NCBI GenBank assembly: GCA_003755025.1
Contig: RJVL01000006.1
Span: 186,001-250,000 of the forward strand
Source: Diaphorobacter nitroreducens
GTDB lineage: Bacteria > Pseudomonadota > Gammaproteobacteria > Burkholderiales > Burkholderiaceae_C
Length of the DNA: 64,000 nucleotides
Direction of reading: 5' to 3'
Shown piece by piece: positions 35,672-44,454 of the stretch. Numbering within the stretch: the stretch's first letter is position 1; each line of letters starts with the position of its first letter. The notes beneath the pieces are model-generated. The model did no database searches, was not told the origin of the DNA, and worked only from the letters and a program-made list of their open reading frames with translations. The position numbers were made by a program, and so were the translations under genes.

Positions 35672-37047
35672 TGTCCGAGCTGTCCACCATTGCACGGCAC
35701 GCACTCACCGTGCTGGCCGGGCAGCTTGCGGTGATGGCCTTCGGGGTCACGGACACCATCGTTGCCGGACGCCATTCGCAGGAGTCCCTGGCCGCCCTCT
35801 CCATCGGCTCAGCCGTGTTCGTGAGCGTGTACGTGGCGCTCATGGGTGTGTTGCAGGCCTTGCTGCCCATCTGGGCCGAGCAGCGCGGCGCAAACGCACA
35901 GGCCGGCATGGGCGCCAGCGTGCGCCAGTCGCTGTACCTGTGGGCGGGTGCCGCGGTGCTGGGCATGGCCGTGCTGCTGTCGCCAGGCCCGCTCCTGCAA
36001 TGGACCGAGGTGCCGCCGGCGCTGCGCGGCGAGGTGCAGGCCTACCTGGCCATCCTCGCGTTCGGCCTGCCGCCTGCATTGCTGTTTCGCATCTACAGCA
36101 CCCTCAACCAGGCTTTGGGGCACCCGCAGCTCGTCACCTGGCTGCAGGTCGGCTCGCTGGCGGTCAAAGTGCCGCTCTCGGTCTGGTTCACCTTCGGCGG
36201 TGCCGGGCTGGCGCCGCAGGGTGCCGCAGGCTGCGCGTGGGCCACGCTGGCCGTGAACTACGGCCTGATGCTGCTGGGCTGGTGGATGCTGCGTCACCAC
36301 ACGATGTACGGCCCGCTGCGGCTGTGGCGCCCGTTGGAGCGGCCCGACCCCGCGCAGATCGCGCGCTTTCTGCGGCTGGGCCTGCCAGCGGGTTTGTCCA
36401 TCCTGGTGGAGGTGACCTCTTTCACGCTGATGGCGCTGTTCATCGCACGCCAGGGGACTTTGGCCTCAGCTGCGCACCAGATCGCTTCCAACCTCGCCGC
36501 CGTGCTCTACATGGTGCCTTTGTCGCTGGCCATTGCCGCAAGCGCCCGCGTGAGCTTCTGGCGTGGCGCGGGGAACGAGCACCAGGCCGCTGCCGTCGCC
36601 TTGAAAGGTTTTTGGCTTGCAGCGCTTATGGGATGTGCGCTAGCAGCTATATTATTAATAGCAAAAGGTACGATCACGGCCTTGTACTCCACCAGCGCGG
36701 AAGTCGTCGCCATGGCAGGCGCGCTGGCAGTATGGGTGGCCGCCTACCATGTGGCGGATGCCCTGCAGACGCTGTGCATCTTCGTGCTGCGCAGCTACCG
36801 CATCACGCTGGCGCCATTGGCGGTCTATTGCGTGCTGCTGTGGGGCGTGGGACTGTATGGAGGCTACGTGTTGGCCTACCGCGGTCTGGCGGGCTGGGGG
36901 CCAATGCATTCCCCTTCGCCTTTTTGGGCCGCCAGCGCTGCCGCTCTAGGCGCGACGGCGTTGATTTTCACGGCCCTGCTGCTGGGCGTGCTCAGGCTGC
37001 AGACACGCCGGGCGGCTCCGCCACTACCGCAGGAACCCCACCGCTGA
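35671..37047 (+). CDS. MATE family efflux transporter
   Basis: 458 residues, 12 predicted membrane segments. It starts MSELSTIARHALTVLAGQLA with GVTDTIVAGRHSQESLAAL, the usual MATE opening. The ATG shares one base with the TGA of the glycosyltransferase (TGATG), a coupling arrangement. MATE proteins exchange cations for drugs or metabolites; no substrate is evident. Copy 9 of the dispersed repeat encodes part of a membrane helix at about residues 312-333 (ALMGCALAAILLIAKG). Its 3' end overlaps the convergent phoR gene by 56 bases. Confidence 0.9.
   Translation: MSELSTIARHALTVLAGQLAVMAFGVTDTIVAGRHSQESLAALSIGSAVFVSVYVALMGVLQALLPIWAEQRGANAQAGMGASVRQSLYLWAGAAVLGMAVLLSPGPLLQWTEVPPALRGEVQAYLAILAFGLPPALLFRIYSTLNQALGHPQLVTWLQVGSLAVKVPLSVWFTFGGAGLAPQGAAGCAWATLAVNYGLMLLGWWMLRHHTMYGPLRLWRPLERPDPAQIARFLRLGLPAGLSILVEVTSFTLMALFIARQGTLASAAHQIASNLAAVLYMVPLSLAIAASARVSFWRGAGNEHQAAAVALKGFWLAALMGCALAAILLIAKGTITALYSTSAEVVAMAGALAVWVAAYHVADALQTLCIFVLRSYRITLAPLAVYCVLLWGVGLYGGYVLAYRGLAGWGPMHSPSPFWAASAAALGATALIFTALLLGVLRLQTRRAAPPLPQEPHR
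36606..36668 (+). repeat. Dispersed repeat family, copy 9, inside the MATE gene
   Basis: GGCTTGCAGCGCTTATGGG, then ATGTGCGCTAGCAGCTATAT, then AATAGCAAAA. It is very close to intergenic copies and locally A+T-rich. Translated in frame as a hydrophobic helix. Confidence 0.65.
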
Positions 37048-38389
37048 GGCCGCGCGGCGGCGTCCGCAGGCGCGACGGCGGAAACACCACCGTGAACGTC
37101 GAGCCCTGCCCCACCACGCTGGCCACCTGCAGCGCTGCGCCATGGCGCTGCACCACATGCTTCACGATGGCCAGTCCGAGGCCCGTTCCGCCCGTGTCGC
37201 GCGAGCGGCTGCGGTCCACGCGGTAAAAACGCTCGGTGATGCGCGGCAGGTGTTCCGGCTCAATGCCAGGCCCTGAGTCGCGCACCATAAAACGGGCGCT
37301 GCCATCAGGCTCCACGTCCCACGCCACGGTGATGCTGCCTCCGGGTGGCGTGTAGCGCACAGCGTTGTTGACCAGGTTGGCCAGGGCGCTTTGCAGCTCG
37401 GCCGCATTGCCGGCCACCTGCCCGGCCGCCTGCGCTGCTTCGGCCGTGGGGAACGTGATCTGGTGAGGCTTGCCGGGCTGGTTCTGCGTCAGCAGGGCCG
37501 AGAGCGCGCGCCCCTCGTCCTCGCAGCGGCGCAGCAGCGTCGAGACCGCGACCCATTCGTGCATGCTGGGCGGAGGGCTTCCCTCCAGGCGCGACAGCGT
37601 CAACAGGTCTTGCACCAGGTTCTGCATGCGCACGGCCTGCTGCGACATCATGCGCAGGTAGCGCGCACGCTCCTCGTTGCTGAGCTGCAGGGTCTGCAGG
37701 GTTTCGACAAAGCCCATCAGCACCGTGAGCGGGGTGCGGATCTCATGCGACACGTTGGCGACGAAGTCGCGCCGCATGGCCTCGGCCTGCTCCAGCGCCG
37801 TCACGTCGCGTGACAGCAGCAGCTTGCGGCCATCGCCATACGGGTGCAGGTGCACCGATACGCGCACCGGCCGCGAGGGCGTGCTGGCGCGTCCGGGCAG
37901 CACCACGTCGCGCGTGTAGTCCTTGGACGCGTAGTAGGTACTGAAGTCCGGGTCCCGCACGAGGTTGCCGATGGATTGCTGCGCATCACGCTCCGCATCC
38001 AGGCCAAAGTGCTCCTCGGCCATCTGGTTGCACCATTCGATATGGCCTTCGGCATCCAGCAGCATCACGCCATTGGGCGATGCCTGCAGCGCCTGGAGGA
38101 TTTCCTGCAGGCGCGCATCGCCAGCCTGCGCCTTCAACTGGCCCTGGCGCACCAAGCGCCTCGCGCGGTCTGCTGCCTCCCCCCACAGGCCGCTCAGGCG
38201 TGGCGTTTGCGTGGGGTCTCCCTGTCGCAACCAGTTCAGCACGCGCGCGCCGCGCCACAGATCCCAGGCAAACCACAACCATGCGGCGAAACAGGCGCCG
38301 ATGCCGGCACCCCAGGGGCCCGCCTGCCACCAGCCCAGCGCACCGCCGATCAGTTGGCACAGCAGAAAGAAAAAGAAGCGCAGGAGCAT
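36992..38389 (-). CDS. phoR: Phosphate regulon sensor histidine kinase PhoR
   Basis: 465 residues. Two membrane segments at the N-terminus (about 3-20 and 27-44) with almost no periplasmic part, as in PhoR. A PAS domain (about 95-200, ASPNGVMLLDAEGHIEWCN) follows. The phosphoacceptor is in FVANVSHEIRTPL (H215). ATP-binding motifs are NLVNNAVRYT, DSGPGIEPEHLPRITERFYR and GTGLGLAIVKHV. Last gene of the pst-pho operon on the minus strand, 86 bases after phoB with a terminator-like hairpin between. Its 3' end overlaps the MATE gene. Confidence 0.95.
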   Translation of the reverse strand: MLLRFFFFLLCQLIGGALGWWQAGPWGAGIGACFAAWLWFAWDLWRGARVLNWLRQGDPTQTPRLSGLWGEAADRARRLVRQGQLKAQAGDARLQEILQALQASPNGVMLLDAEGHIEWCNQMAEEHFGLDAERDAQQSIGNLVRDPDFSTYYASKDYTRDVVLPGRASTPSRPVRVSVHLHPYGDGRKLLLSRDVTALEQAEAMRRDFVANVSHEIRTPLTVLMGFVETLQTLQLSNEERARYLRMMSQQAVRMQNLVQDLLTLSRLEGSPPPSMHEWVAVSTLLRRCEDEGRALSALLTQNQPGKPHQITFPTAEAAQAAGQVAGNAAELQSALANLVNNAVRYTPPGGSITVAWDVEPDGSARFMVRDSGPGIEPEHLPRITERFYRVDRSRSRDTGGTGLGLAIVKHVVQRHGAALQVASVVGQGSTFTVVFPPSRLRTPPRGLSGGVPAVVAEPPGVSAA

Positions 38390-38413
38390 GGCCGCAGGGC
38401 TCAGGTCAACAAC

Positions 38414-38451
38414 AAAAAAGCGCCCGCATCATCTCCAGGCGCCTGAAAAAA
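38414..38451. terminator. Weak terminator-like hairpin between phoB and phoR
   Basis: On the minus strand GCGCC and GGCGC (stem, extended by G-U and A-U pairs) are followed by TTTTTT. The mirror-image T-run on the other side also allows plus-strand activity. It would lower phoR relative to phoB. Confidence 0.5.
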
Positions 38452-38475
38452 CACGGGGGCATCGGGCACCCGCCA

Positions 38476-39183
38476 TCACGCCCGCATGAGTGTCTGCGGC
38501 TGCGCGGTGAGCCGGTATCCCGCTCCACGCACGGTCTCCACCATGGCGCCGCCTACCCCCAGCGCTTCACGCAAGCGTTTCACGTGCACGTCCACCGTAC
38601 GCTCCTCGATGAAGACGTGGTCCCCCCAAATCTTGTCGAGCAGTTGCGCGCGGCTGTGCACGCGCTCCGGGTGCTTCATCAGGTAGTGCAGCAGCTTGAA
38701 CTCTGTCGGCCCGACCTTGAGCTGCTGGCCCTGGTAGCTGACGCGATGCGTGGCCGCATCCAGCACCAGTTCACCAATAGAGACGCTGTCGCTGACCTGC
38801 TCGGGCGCACGCCGGCGCAGCACGGCGCGGATGCGCGCCAGCAGTTCCTGCGTGGAAAACGGCTTGGTGATGTAGTCGTCGGCGCCGGCATCCAGCCCGG
38901 CCACCTTGTCGGGCTCGTCACCGCGCGCCGTCAGCATGAGGATGGGGATCTGCTTGGTGCGGCTGTCGGCACGCCACTTGCGTGCCAGTTGCAGGCCACT
39001 TTGGCCCGGCAGCATCCAGTCCAGCAAGATGACATCGGGCAGCACCGCGTCCAGCTCGCGCTGCGCCGACTCGCCGTCTTCCGCCCAGATGGGCTGAAAG
39101 CCGTTGTGGCGCAGGTTCACGGCCACCAATTCTGCGATGGGGGACTCGTCCTCGACGATGAGTACCCGGGGAAGCTTCTTCAT
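38476..39183 (-). CDS. phoB: Phosphate regulon response regulator PhoB
   Basis: 235 residues. OmpR-type regulator: receiver domain (3-120) with acidic pocket VEDES and phosphorylated D55 (VILLDWMLPG). LTARGDEPDK carries the conserved threonine and KPFSTQEL the lysine. The C-terminal winged helix (about 135-230) contains HYLMKHPERVHSRAQLLDKI and VDVHVKRLREAL, the PhoB recognition helix. It binds Pho boxes; three candidates are in this window. It lies 16 bases after phoU and before phoR. Confidence 0.97.
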   Translation of the reverse strand: MKKLPRVLIVEDESPIAELVAVNLRHNGFQPIWAEDGESAQRELDAVLPDVILLDWMLPGQSGLQLARKWRADSRTKQIPILMLTARGDEPDKVAGLDAGADDYITKPFSTQELLARIRAVLRRRAPEQVSDSVSIGELVLDAATHRVSYQGQQLKVGPTEFKLLHYLMKHPERVHSRAQLLDKIWGDHVFIEERTVDVHVKRLREALGVGGAMVETVRGAGYRLTAQPQTLMRA

Positions 39184-39199
39184 CGGTTCACCGCCTTTC

Positions 39200-39901
39200 T
39201 CAGGCCACGGCCGACTCGATCTCGTCCAGCGCCGTGTGGCGCACGTCCTTGCCCTTGACGAGATAGATGATCAGCTCGGCCACGTTCTTGGAATGGTCGC
39301 CAATGCGCTCGATGGCCTTGGCCAGGAACAGCAAGTCCAGGCTGGCGGAGATGGTGCGCGGGTCTTCCACCATGTAGGTGATGAGCTTGCGCACGAAACC
39401 GTCGAACTCCCGGTCGATGAGATCGTCTTCCTTCAGGATGGCAACAGCGGCCTTGGTGTCCAGGCGGGCAAACGCATCCAGCGCCTTGCGCAGGAGCCCC
39501 GAGGCCAGGTCGGCCGCCACACGCAGGTCGCTGGACGGTAGCGAACGGGCGGCCCCGCTTTCGATGATGGACTTGACCATGCGCGCCATGCGCGTGGCCT
39601 CGTCACCCATGCGCTCCAGATTGGCGATGGCCTTGGAGAAGGCCATCAGCAGGCGCAGGTCGCGTGCGGTGGGCTGGCGGCGCGCGATGACGGAAGCCAG
39701 CTCATGGTCGATCTCGACCTCCATGGCGTTCACGCGGCGCTCCAACTGCTCCACCTGTTCCACGGCTTCCAGGTTGAAGTGGGAAAGCGCATAGATGGCC
39801 TGGCGAATCTGCGACTCCACCAGGCCGCCCAGTTCCATGACGCGGGAGGAAATGTTGTTCAGTTCGCTGTCGAACTGTGAAGAAAGATGTTTGTCTGCCA
39901 T
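39200..39901 (-). CDS. phoU: Phosphate signalling protein PhoU
   Basis: 233 residues, all-helical with two PhoU repeats. MADKHLSSQFDSELNNISSR is a standard start, with GGAGG upstream at the proper distance. RMGDEATRMARM and ERIGDHSKNVAELIIY are the paired metal-binding helices (E-x2-x-D-x2-x-N type). It couples PstB transport state to PhoR and limits the Pho response when phosphate is ample. It starts 14 bases after the pstB stop. Confidence 0.96.
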   Translation of the reverse strand: MADKHLSSQFDSELNNISSRVMELGGLVESQIRQAIYALSHFNLEAVEQVEQLERRVNAMEVEIDHELASVIARRQPTARDLRLLMAFSKAIANLERMGDEATRMARMVKSIIESGAARSLPSSDLRVAADLASGLLRKALDAFARLDTKAAVAILKEDDLIDREFDGFVRKLITYMVEDPRTISASLDLLFLAKAIERIGDHSKNVAELIIYLVKGKDVRHTALDEIESAVA

Positions 39902-39915
39902 GTCCCGTACCTCCA

Positions 39916-40698
39916 TCAGCCGAAGCGGCCCGTGATGTAGTCCTCTGTCTCCTTGCGCTGCGGCTTGAAGAACATCTGCTCTGTGTCCCCGAACTCCACC
40001 AGGTCGCCCAAATACATATAGGCGGTGTAGTCACTGCAGCGCGCGGCCTGCTGCATGTTGTGCGTGACGATGACCACGGTGTAGTCGTCTTTCAGTTCAG
40101 CGATCAATTCCTCGATCTTGGCGGTCGAGATGGGGTCCAGCGCCGAGCAGGGCTCGTCGAGCAACAACACTTCCGGCTTGATGGCGATGCCGCGTGCGAT
40201 GCACAGGCGCTGCTGCTGGCCGCCGGACAGACCCGCGCCGCTCTGGTCCAGCTTGTCCTTGACCTCATTCCACAAGGCCGCCTTGCGCAGCGCCCATTCC
40301 ACGCGGTCGTCCATGTCGCTCGCGCTCAGGCTCTCGAACAGCTTCACGCCAAAGGCGATGTTGTCGTAGATTGACATGGGAAACGGCGTGGGCTTCTGGA
40401 ACACCATGCCCACCTTGGCGCGGATCAGCGCCACGTCCTGCTTGCTGGTGAGCAGGTTCTCGCCGTCGAGGATGATCCGCCCCTCGGCGCGCTGTTCGGG
40501 ATACAACTCGAACATGCGGTTGAAGGTGCGCAGCAGCGTGGATTTGCCGCAGCCCGACGGCCCGATGAAGGCGGTGACCTTCTTCTCGGGAATGTCGAGG
40601 TTGATGCTCTTGAGGGCATGGAACTTCCCGTAATAGAAGTTCAGGTCACGGACCGTGATCTTGGATTGCACGGGCGCGGAGGTCTTGGTGGAGGGCAT
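39916..40698 (-). CDS. pstB: Phosphate ABC transporter ATP-binding protein PstB
   Basis: 260 residues. The start at 40698 ([20 protein letters not shown]) has GGAAG upstream; an upstream reading to 40743 runs into the pstA end. Walker A is GPSGCGKST (46-54), signature [16 protein letters not shown] and Walker [13 protein letters not shown], the last diagnostic for PstB. It energises phosphate uptake through PstCA. It begins 22 bases after pstA and is followed by phoU. Confidence 0.97.
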   Translation of the reverse strand: MPSTKTSAPVQSKITVRDLNFYYGKFHALKSINLDIPEKKVTAFIGPSGCGKSTLLRTFNRMFELYPEQRAEGRIILDGENLLTSKQDVALIRAKVGMVFQKPTPFPMSIYDNIAFGVKLFESLSASDMDDRVEWALRKAALWNEVKDKLDQSGAGLSGGQQQRLCIARGIAIKPEVLLLDEPCSALDPISTAKIEELIAELKDDYTVVIVTHNMQQAARCSDYTAYMYLGDLVEFGDTEQMFFKPQRKETEDYITGRFG

Positions 40699-40720
40699 GA
40701 ATGTCTTCCGGAGGCAATAG

Positions 40721-41602
40721 TTACTTTTGGCGCGTGACCACACGGGCCAGGATGTTCAGGCCCAGCACCGCAAGGGTGATGAGGAACACGCCAGCCCAGG
40801 CGAGTTGCTGCCAGTTCTCATAGGGGCTCATGGCGAACTTGAAGATGGTCACCGGCAAGCTGGCCATGGGCTTGGACAGGTCGCCATTCCAGAACTGGTT
40901 GTTCAGTGCAGTGAACAGCAGGGGCGCCGTCTCGCCTGCGATGCGTGCCACCGCCAGCAATATGCCGGTAATCACCCCAGCGCGTGCCGCGCGCAACGTC
41001 ACCATGGTGATGACCTTCCATTTGGGCGTGCCCAACGCGTAGGCCGCCTCGCGCAGACTGGCCGGAACGAGGATCAGCATGTTTTCGGTAGTGCGGATCA
41101 CCACGGGGATGACGATGAGCGCCAAGGCCATGATCCCGGCGTAGGCCGAGAAGCTCTTGAACTGGGCGACCACCACGGCATAAACAAACAAGCCGATCAC
41201 GATGCTGGGTGCGGACAGGAGGATGTCATTCACAAAGCGCGTCGTGGAAGCCAGCCAGCTGCGTGCGTCATATTCCGCAAGGTAGACCCCCGCCATGATG
41301 CCAATGGGCGTGCCCACGAACGTCGCCAGCAGCACCATGACGAAGGAACCGAAGATCGCGTTCGCGATACCGCCGGCTTCGTTGGGTGGGGGCGTCATCT
41401 GCGTGAACAGCGCCACGCTCAGCCCCCCCACGCCCAGCCGGATGGTTTCCCACAGGATCCAGACCAGCCAGAACACGCCAAACGCCATGGCCAGAAGCGA
41501 CAGCGTCAATGCGATCTGGTTCACGCGCTTGCGCGACGCGTAGCGCGCCTGGCGCACCTGGGCCAGCTCGGCCGCGGAGATGAGTTTCTGCGACGTGCTC
41601 AT
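40721..41602 (-). CDS. pstA: Phosphate ABC transporter permease PstA
   Basis: 293 residues, six membrane segments. [15 protein letters not shown] opens the transmembrane permease domain (about 100-285). The ATPase-contact loop is [18 protein letters not shown] (about 188-205). [20 protein letters not shown] is a PstA hallmark. Its ATG overlaps the pstC stop by 4 bases, so it is coupled to pstC. Confidence 0.96.
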   Translation of the reverse strand: MSTSQKLISAAELAQVRQARYASRKRVNQIALTLSLLAMAFGVFWLVWILWETIRLGVGGLSVALFTQMTPPPNEAGGIANAIFGSFVMVLLATFVGTPIGIMAGVYLAEYDARSWLASTTRFVNDILLSAPSIVIGLFVYAVVVAQFKSFSAYAGIMALALIVIPVVIRTTENMLILVPASLREAAYALGTPKWKVITMVTLRAARAGVITGILLAVARIAGETAPLLFTALNNQFWNGDLSKPMASLPVTIFKFAMSPYENWQQLAWAGVFLITLAVLGLNILARVVTRQK

Positions 41603-42612
41603 GCGCGCGCCCCTTCGTTCTTCTTGAGTCGCGCCAGCAGCAGCTTGGACAGGGCCAACACGACGAAAGTTATGAAGAAGAGCACCAGTCCCAGATAGAT
41701 CAGCGAAGCCTGGTGCAGGCCTTCACCAGCCTCGGCAAATTCATTGGCCAGCGCGGAGGTGATGCTGTTGGCGGCCTCGAACACGGACAGTGAATTGAGC
41801 TGGTTCATGTTGCCGATCACGAAGGTGACGGCCATGGTCTCGCCCAGCGCACGGCCTAGGCCCAGCATGATGCCGCCCAGTACACCGGACTTGGTATAGG
41901 GCAGCACCACCTTCCACACCACTTCCCAGGTGGTAGAGCCCAAGCCGTAGGCAGACTCCTTGAGCAGCGCGGGAGTGACTTCAAACACATCGCGCATGAC
42001 CGACGCGATGAAGGGGATGATCATGATGGCCAGGATGATGCCGGCCGACAGAATGCCGATACCCACGGGCGGTCCCGACACCAGCGCGCCAAGGTAAGGC
42101 ACGCCGTGGAACAGAGACTGCAGCGGCTGCTGGACGTAGGTGGCAAGAATGGGGCCAAACACCATCAGGCCCCACATGCCGTAGACGATCGAAGGCACAG
42201 CCGCCAGCAGTTCGATGGCCGTTCCCAGCGGACGCTTGAGCCATGCAGGGGAAAGCTCCGTCAGAAACAGCGCAATGCCGAAACTGACCGGCACGGCGAT
42301 CAACAGCGCGATGATGGAGGTCGTCAGGGTGCCGTAGACCATCACCAGGCCGCCGTACTCGTTCTGTACGGGATCCCAGACGCTGCTCGTCAGGAAGCCC
42401 AGGCCGTACTGCTGGATCGATGGCCAGGCACCGTGCACGAGCGACGCCATGATGCCCAGCAAAAGCGCCAGGGTCAGCACGGCCGCGCCGCGCGCCAACC
42501 AGCCGAAGATGCGATCGGCAATCACGCCGGAAAACAGGGTGGTACGGGGCGGGGGTGAACCCCTGGATGCGCCAACAGCCGCATCAAGCGGCGGGGCCTC
42601 GTGGACGGGCAT
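41599..42612 (-). CDS. pstC: Phosphate ABC transporter permease PstC
   Basis: 337 residues. The start at 42612 ([20 protein letters not shown]) is preferred over an ATG at 42681 that lies in the pstS-pstC hairpin. A long N-terminal tail is followed by six membrane segments. [20 protein letters not shown] and [20 protein letters not shown] are PstC signatures, and [18 protein letters not shown] is the ATPase-contact loop. It overlaps pstA by 4 bases. Confidence 0.96.
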   Translation of the reverse strand: MPVHEAPPLDAAVGASRGSPPPRTTLFSGVIADRIFGWLARGAAVLTLALLLGIMASLVHGAWPSIQQYGLGFLTSSVWDPVQNEYGGLVMVYGTLTTSIIALLIAVPVSFGIALFLTELSPAWLKRPLGTAIELLAAVPSIVYGMWGLMVFGPILATYVQQPLQSLFHGVPYLGALVSGPPVGIGILSAGIILAIMIIPFIASVMRDVFEVTPALLKESAYGLGSTTWEVVWKVVLPYTKSGVLGGIMLGLGRALGETMAVTFVIGNMNQLNSLSVFEAANSITSALANEFAEAGEGLHQASLIYLGLVLFFITFVVLALSKLLLARLKKNEGARA

Positions 42613-42652
42613 GGTACTGGACACGTCTGATTGCCTTGTAAAACAGGGGAAC

Positions 42653-42683
42653 CGGTGGCCCCACCCGGGAGGGCGGGCCACCG
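42653..42683 (-). repeat. Intercistronic hairpin between pstS and pstC
   Basis: CGGTGGCC and GGCCACCG form a perfect 8-bp stem, with further inner pairing, starting 7 bases after the pstS stop. There is no T-run. Placed to protect the pstS message 3' end or to reduce read-through, so that binding protein exceeds permease. Confidence 0.6.
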
Positions 42684-42690
42684 TGTCAGC

Positions 42691-43731
42691 TTACTTCAGG
42701 GCGATGGATTTGCCCGAAGTGTCCTTGATCTCGCCCCACGACTTCATGATCACTGCCTTCACATTTTCCGGCATGGCCACATAGTCCAGGTCAGAGGCGG
42801 TCTTGTCGCCCGACTTGTATGCCCACTCGAAGAACTTCAGTGCCGTAGCAGCCTGCACCGGCTTGTCCTGCGACTTCTGCATCAAGATGAAGGTGGCCGA
42901 GGTGAGCGGCCATGCATCCTTGCCGGGCTGGTTCGTCAGGATCTGGTAGAAGCTCTTGGTCCACTCCGCACCCGCGGCGGCGGCCTTGAAGGTGGCCTCA
43001 TCAGGCGACACGAAGTTGCCAGCGCTGTTCTGCATCTGCGCGAACGTCAGCTTGTTTTGCTTCACGTAGGCGTACTCCACGTAGCCGATGGAGTTGGGCA
43101 GGCGTCCCACGAACGCGGCCACGCCTTCGTTGCCCTTGCCGCCCGCGCCGGTGGGCCAGTTCACGGCAGTGCCTTCGCCCACCTTGGCCTTCCACTCGGC
43201 GTTCACCTTGCTCAGGTAGTTGGTAAAACCGAAGGTGGTGCCGGAGCCATCGGCACGGCGCACCGGGGCGATGGCGGCATCAGGCAGGTTCAGGCCCGGG
43301 TTCAAGGCCTTGATGGCTTCGTCGTTCCACTTGGTGATCTTGCCCAGATAGATGTCGCCGAGCAGTTGGCCGTTGAGCTTGAGTTGGCCGGGCTGAATAC
43401 CCTTGATGTTCACCACGGGAACGATACCGCCGATCACGGTAGGGAACTGCACGAGCCCCTTCTTGGCCAATTCTTCGTCTTTCAGGGGCGCATCGGAAGC
43501 GCCGAAATCAACCGTCTTGGCCTCGATCTGACGCAGACCGGCGCCCGAGCCGACGGACTGGTAGTTGATCTTGACGCCCGTGGCCTTGTTGTAGTCGGCC
43601 GCCCACTTGGAATACAGGGGTGCAGGGAAGCTGGCGCCAGCGCCCGTTGCTTCCTGCTGTGCCCAGGCGCCAGAAAACGCGCCCATTGCCACAACACCAG
43701 ACACCAGAACGCGAATCGCGGAGAGTTTCAT
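42691..43731 (-). CDS. pstS: Phosphate-binding protein PstS
   Basis: 346 residues. High-affinity periplasmic phosphate-binding protein. The start at 43731 (MKLSAIRVLVSGVVAMGAFS) has GAGG upstream and gives a signal peptide cleaved near AWA-QQ; an upstream GTG/ATG reading would cross the promoter. Phosphate-contact stretches are TGAGASFPAPLYSKW, DFGASDAPL and RRADGSGTTFGFTNYL, all diagnostic. First gene of pstSCAB-phoU-phoB-phoR. A strong Pho box lies 54 bases upstream. Confidence 0.97.
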   Translation of the reverse strand: MKLSAIRVLVSGVVAMGAFSGAWAQQEATGAGASFPAPLYSKWAADYNKATGVKINYQSVGSGAGLRQIEAKTVDFGASDAPLKDEELAKKGLVQFPTVIGGIVPVVNIKGIQPGQLKLNGQLLGDIYLGKITKWNDEAIKALNPGLNLPDAAIAPVRRADGSGTTFGFTNYLSKVNAEWKAKVGEGTAVNWPTGAGGKGNEGVAAFVGRLPNSIGYVEYAYVKQNKLTFAQMQNSAGNFVSPDEATFKAAAAGAEWTKSFYQILTNQPGKDAWPLTSATFILMQKSQDKPVQAATALKFFEWAYKSGDKTASDLDYVAMPENVKAVIMKSWGEIKDTSGKSIALK

Positions 43732-43768
43732 GGAAGAGACCTCTTGGTTGAAAAAACTCAATGCCGCG

Positions 43769-43774
43769 ACTCTA
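43769..43774 (-). promoter_or_regulatory. Candidate -10 box of pstS
   Basis: TAGAGT on the minus strand, 10 bases after the Pho box. This is the spacing seen when PhoB replaces the -35 contact. Confidence 0.5.
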
Positions 43775-43784
43775 GAAGCCGTTT

Positions 43785-43802
43785 GTGACATCACCGTGAC
43801 AT
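43785..43802 (-). promoter_or_regulatory. Pho box of the pst operon
   Basis: On the minus strand ATGTCAC-GGTG-ATGTCAC: two identical 7-base units with a 4-base spacer, the PhoB-site layout (E. coli consensus CTGTCAT-N4-CTGTCAC). Confidence 0.85.
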
Positions 43803-43847
43803 TCATTCTTGACCGTCATACACCGTCCGCAGCGCTGCCCCACTTCC

Positions 43848-43865
43848 TTGTCACGGAACTGTCGC
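43848..43865 (+). promoter_or_regulatory. Candidate Pho box of the fasciclin gene
   Basis: TTGTCAC-GGAA-CTGTCGC on the plus strand: 7-base units with 4-base spacer, directed toward the fasciclin gene. TACGCT (43876-43881) 10 bases downstream could be the -10 box. Confidence 0.6.
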
Positions 43866-43931
43866 ACGGGGAACGTACGCTCCCGCCACCGACAACAGTC
43901 GGTAACAAACACACCTCTACGGGAGAACCAC

Positions 43932-44423
43932 ATGTTCCGTCGCCTGACTCTTCAAACCACCCTGGTCCTCGCGATCGTCGCGACCCTGGGCGCCTGCTCT
44001 ACCCCCGCGTCTGCCCCTAACACGGTGGGCGGCGTGGTTGCCAAGACCAAGAACCTCAGCACCTTCAACCAATTGGTCGCCGACGCAGGCATGGCAGCCA
44101 CGCTGAACGGCTCCGGCCCCTACACGGTTTTCGCCCCCAGCGATGCAGCCTTCCAGGCGCTTCCTGCGAAGACGCGCGACGCCCTCAAGAACGACAAGGA
44201 ACAGCTGAAGGCCGTGCTGAGCTACCACATCGTGCCGGCCCACGTCACCGCAAGCGCCAAGGCCGGCAAGCTGAAGACCCTGCAGGGCTCGGACATTGCT
44301 CTGGCACGCGCCGCAGACTTTGTGACCGTGGAGGACGCCCTGGTGGAACAGGCCGACCTGAAGGCGGGCAACGGTGTCGTGCACGTGATTGATCGCGTGC
44401 TGGTGCCTCCCCGCAAGAAGTAA
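43932..44423 (+). CDS. Fasciclin-domain lipoprotein
   Basis: 163 residues. The start at 43932 (MFRRLTLQTTLVLAIVATLG) has GGGAGA upstream and gives a lipoprotein signal with lipobox LGAC (C22). The rest is one FAS1 domain: STFNQLVADAGMAATLNGSG, YTVFAPSDAAFQALP (the H1 motif), LSYHIVPAHV, and NGVVHVIDRVLVPP (the H2 motif). FAS1 proteins mediate adhesion or surface contacts; bacterial roles are little known. It is divergent from pstS with its own Pho-box candidate. The orphan binding protein follows 31 bases downstream. Confidence 0.92.
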   Translation: MFRRLTLQTTLVLAIVATLGACSTPASAPNTVGGVVAKTKNLSTFNQLVADAGMAATLNGSGPYTVFAPSDAAFQALPAKTRDALKNDKEQLKAVLSYHIVPAHVTASAKAGKLKTLQGSDIALARAADFVTVEDALVEQADLKAGNGVVHVIDRVLVPPRKK

Positions 44424-44454
44424 GCCGCTCCACGCCAACCTGTCCTTCCAGACC

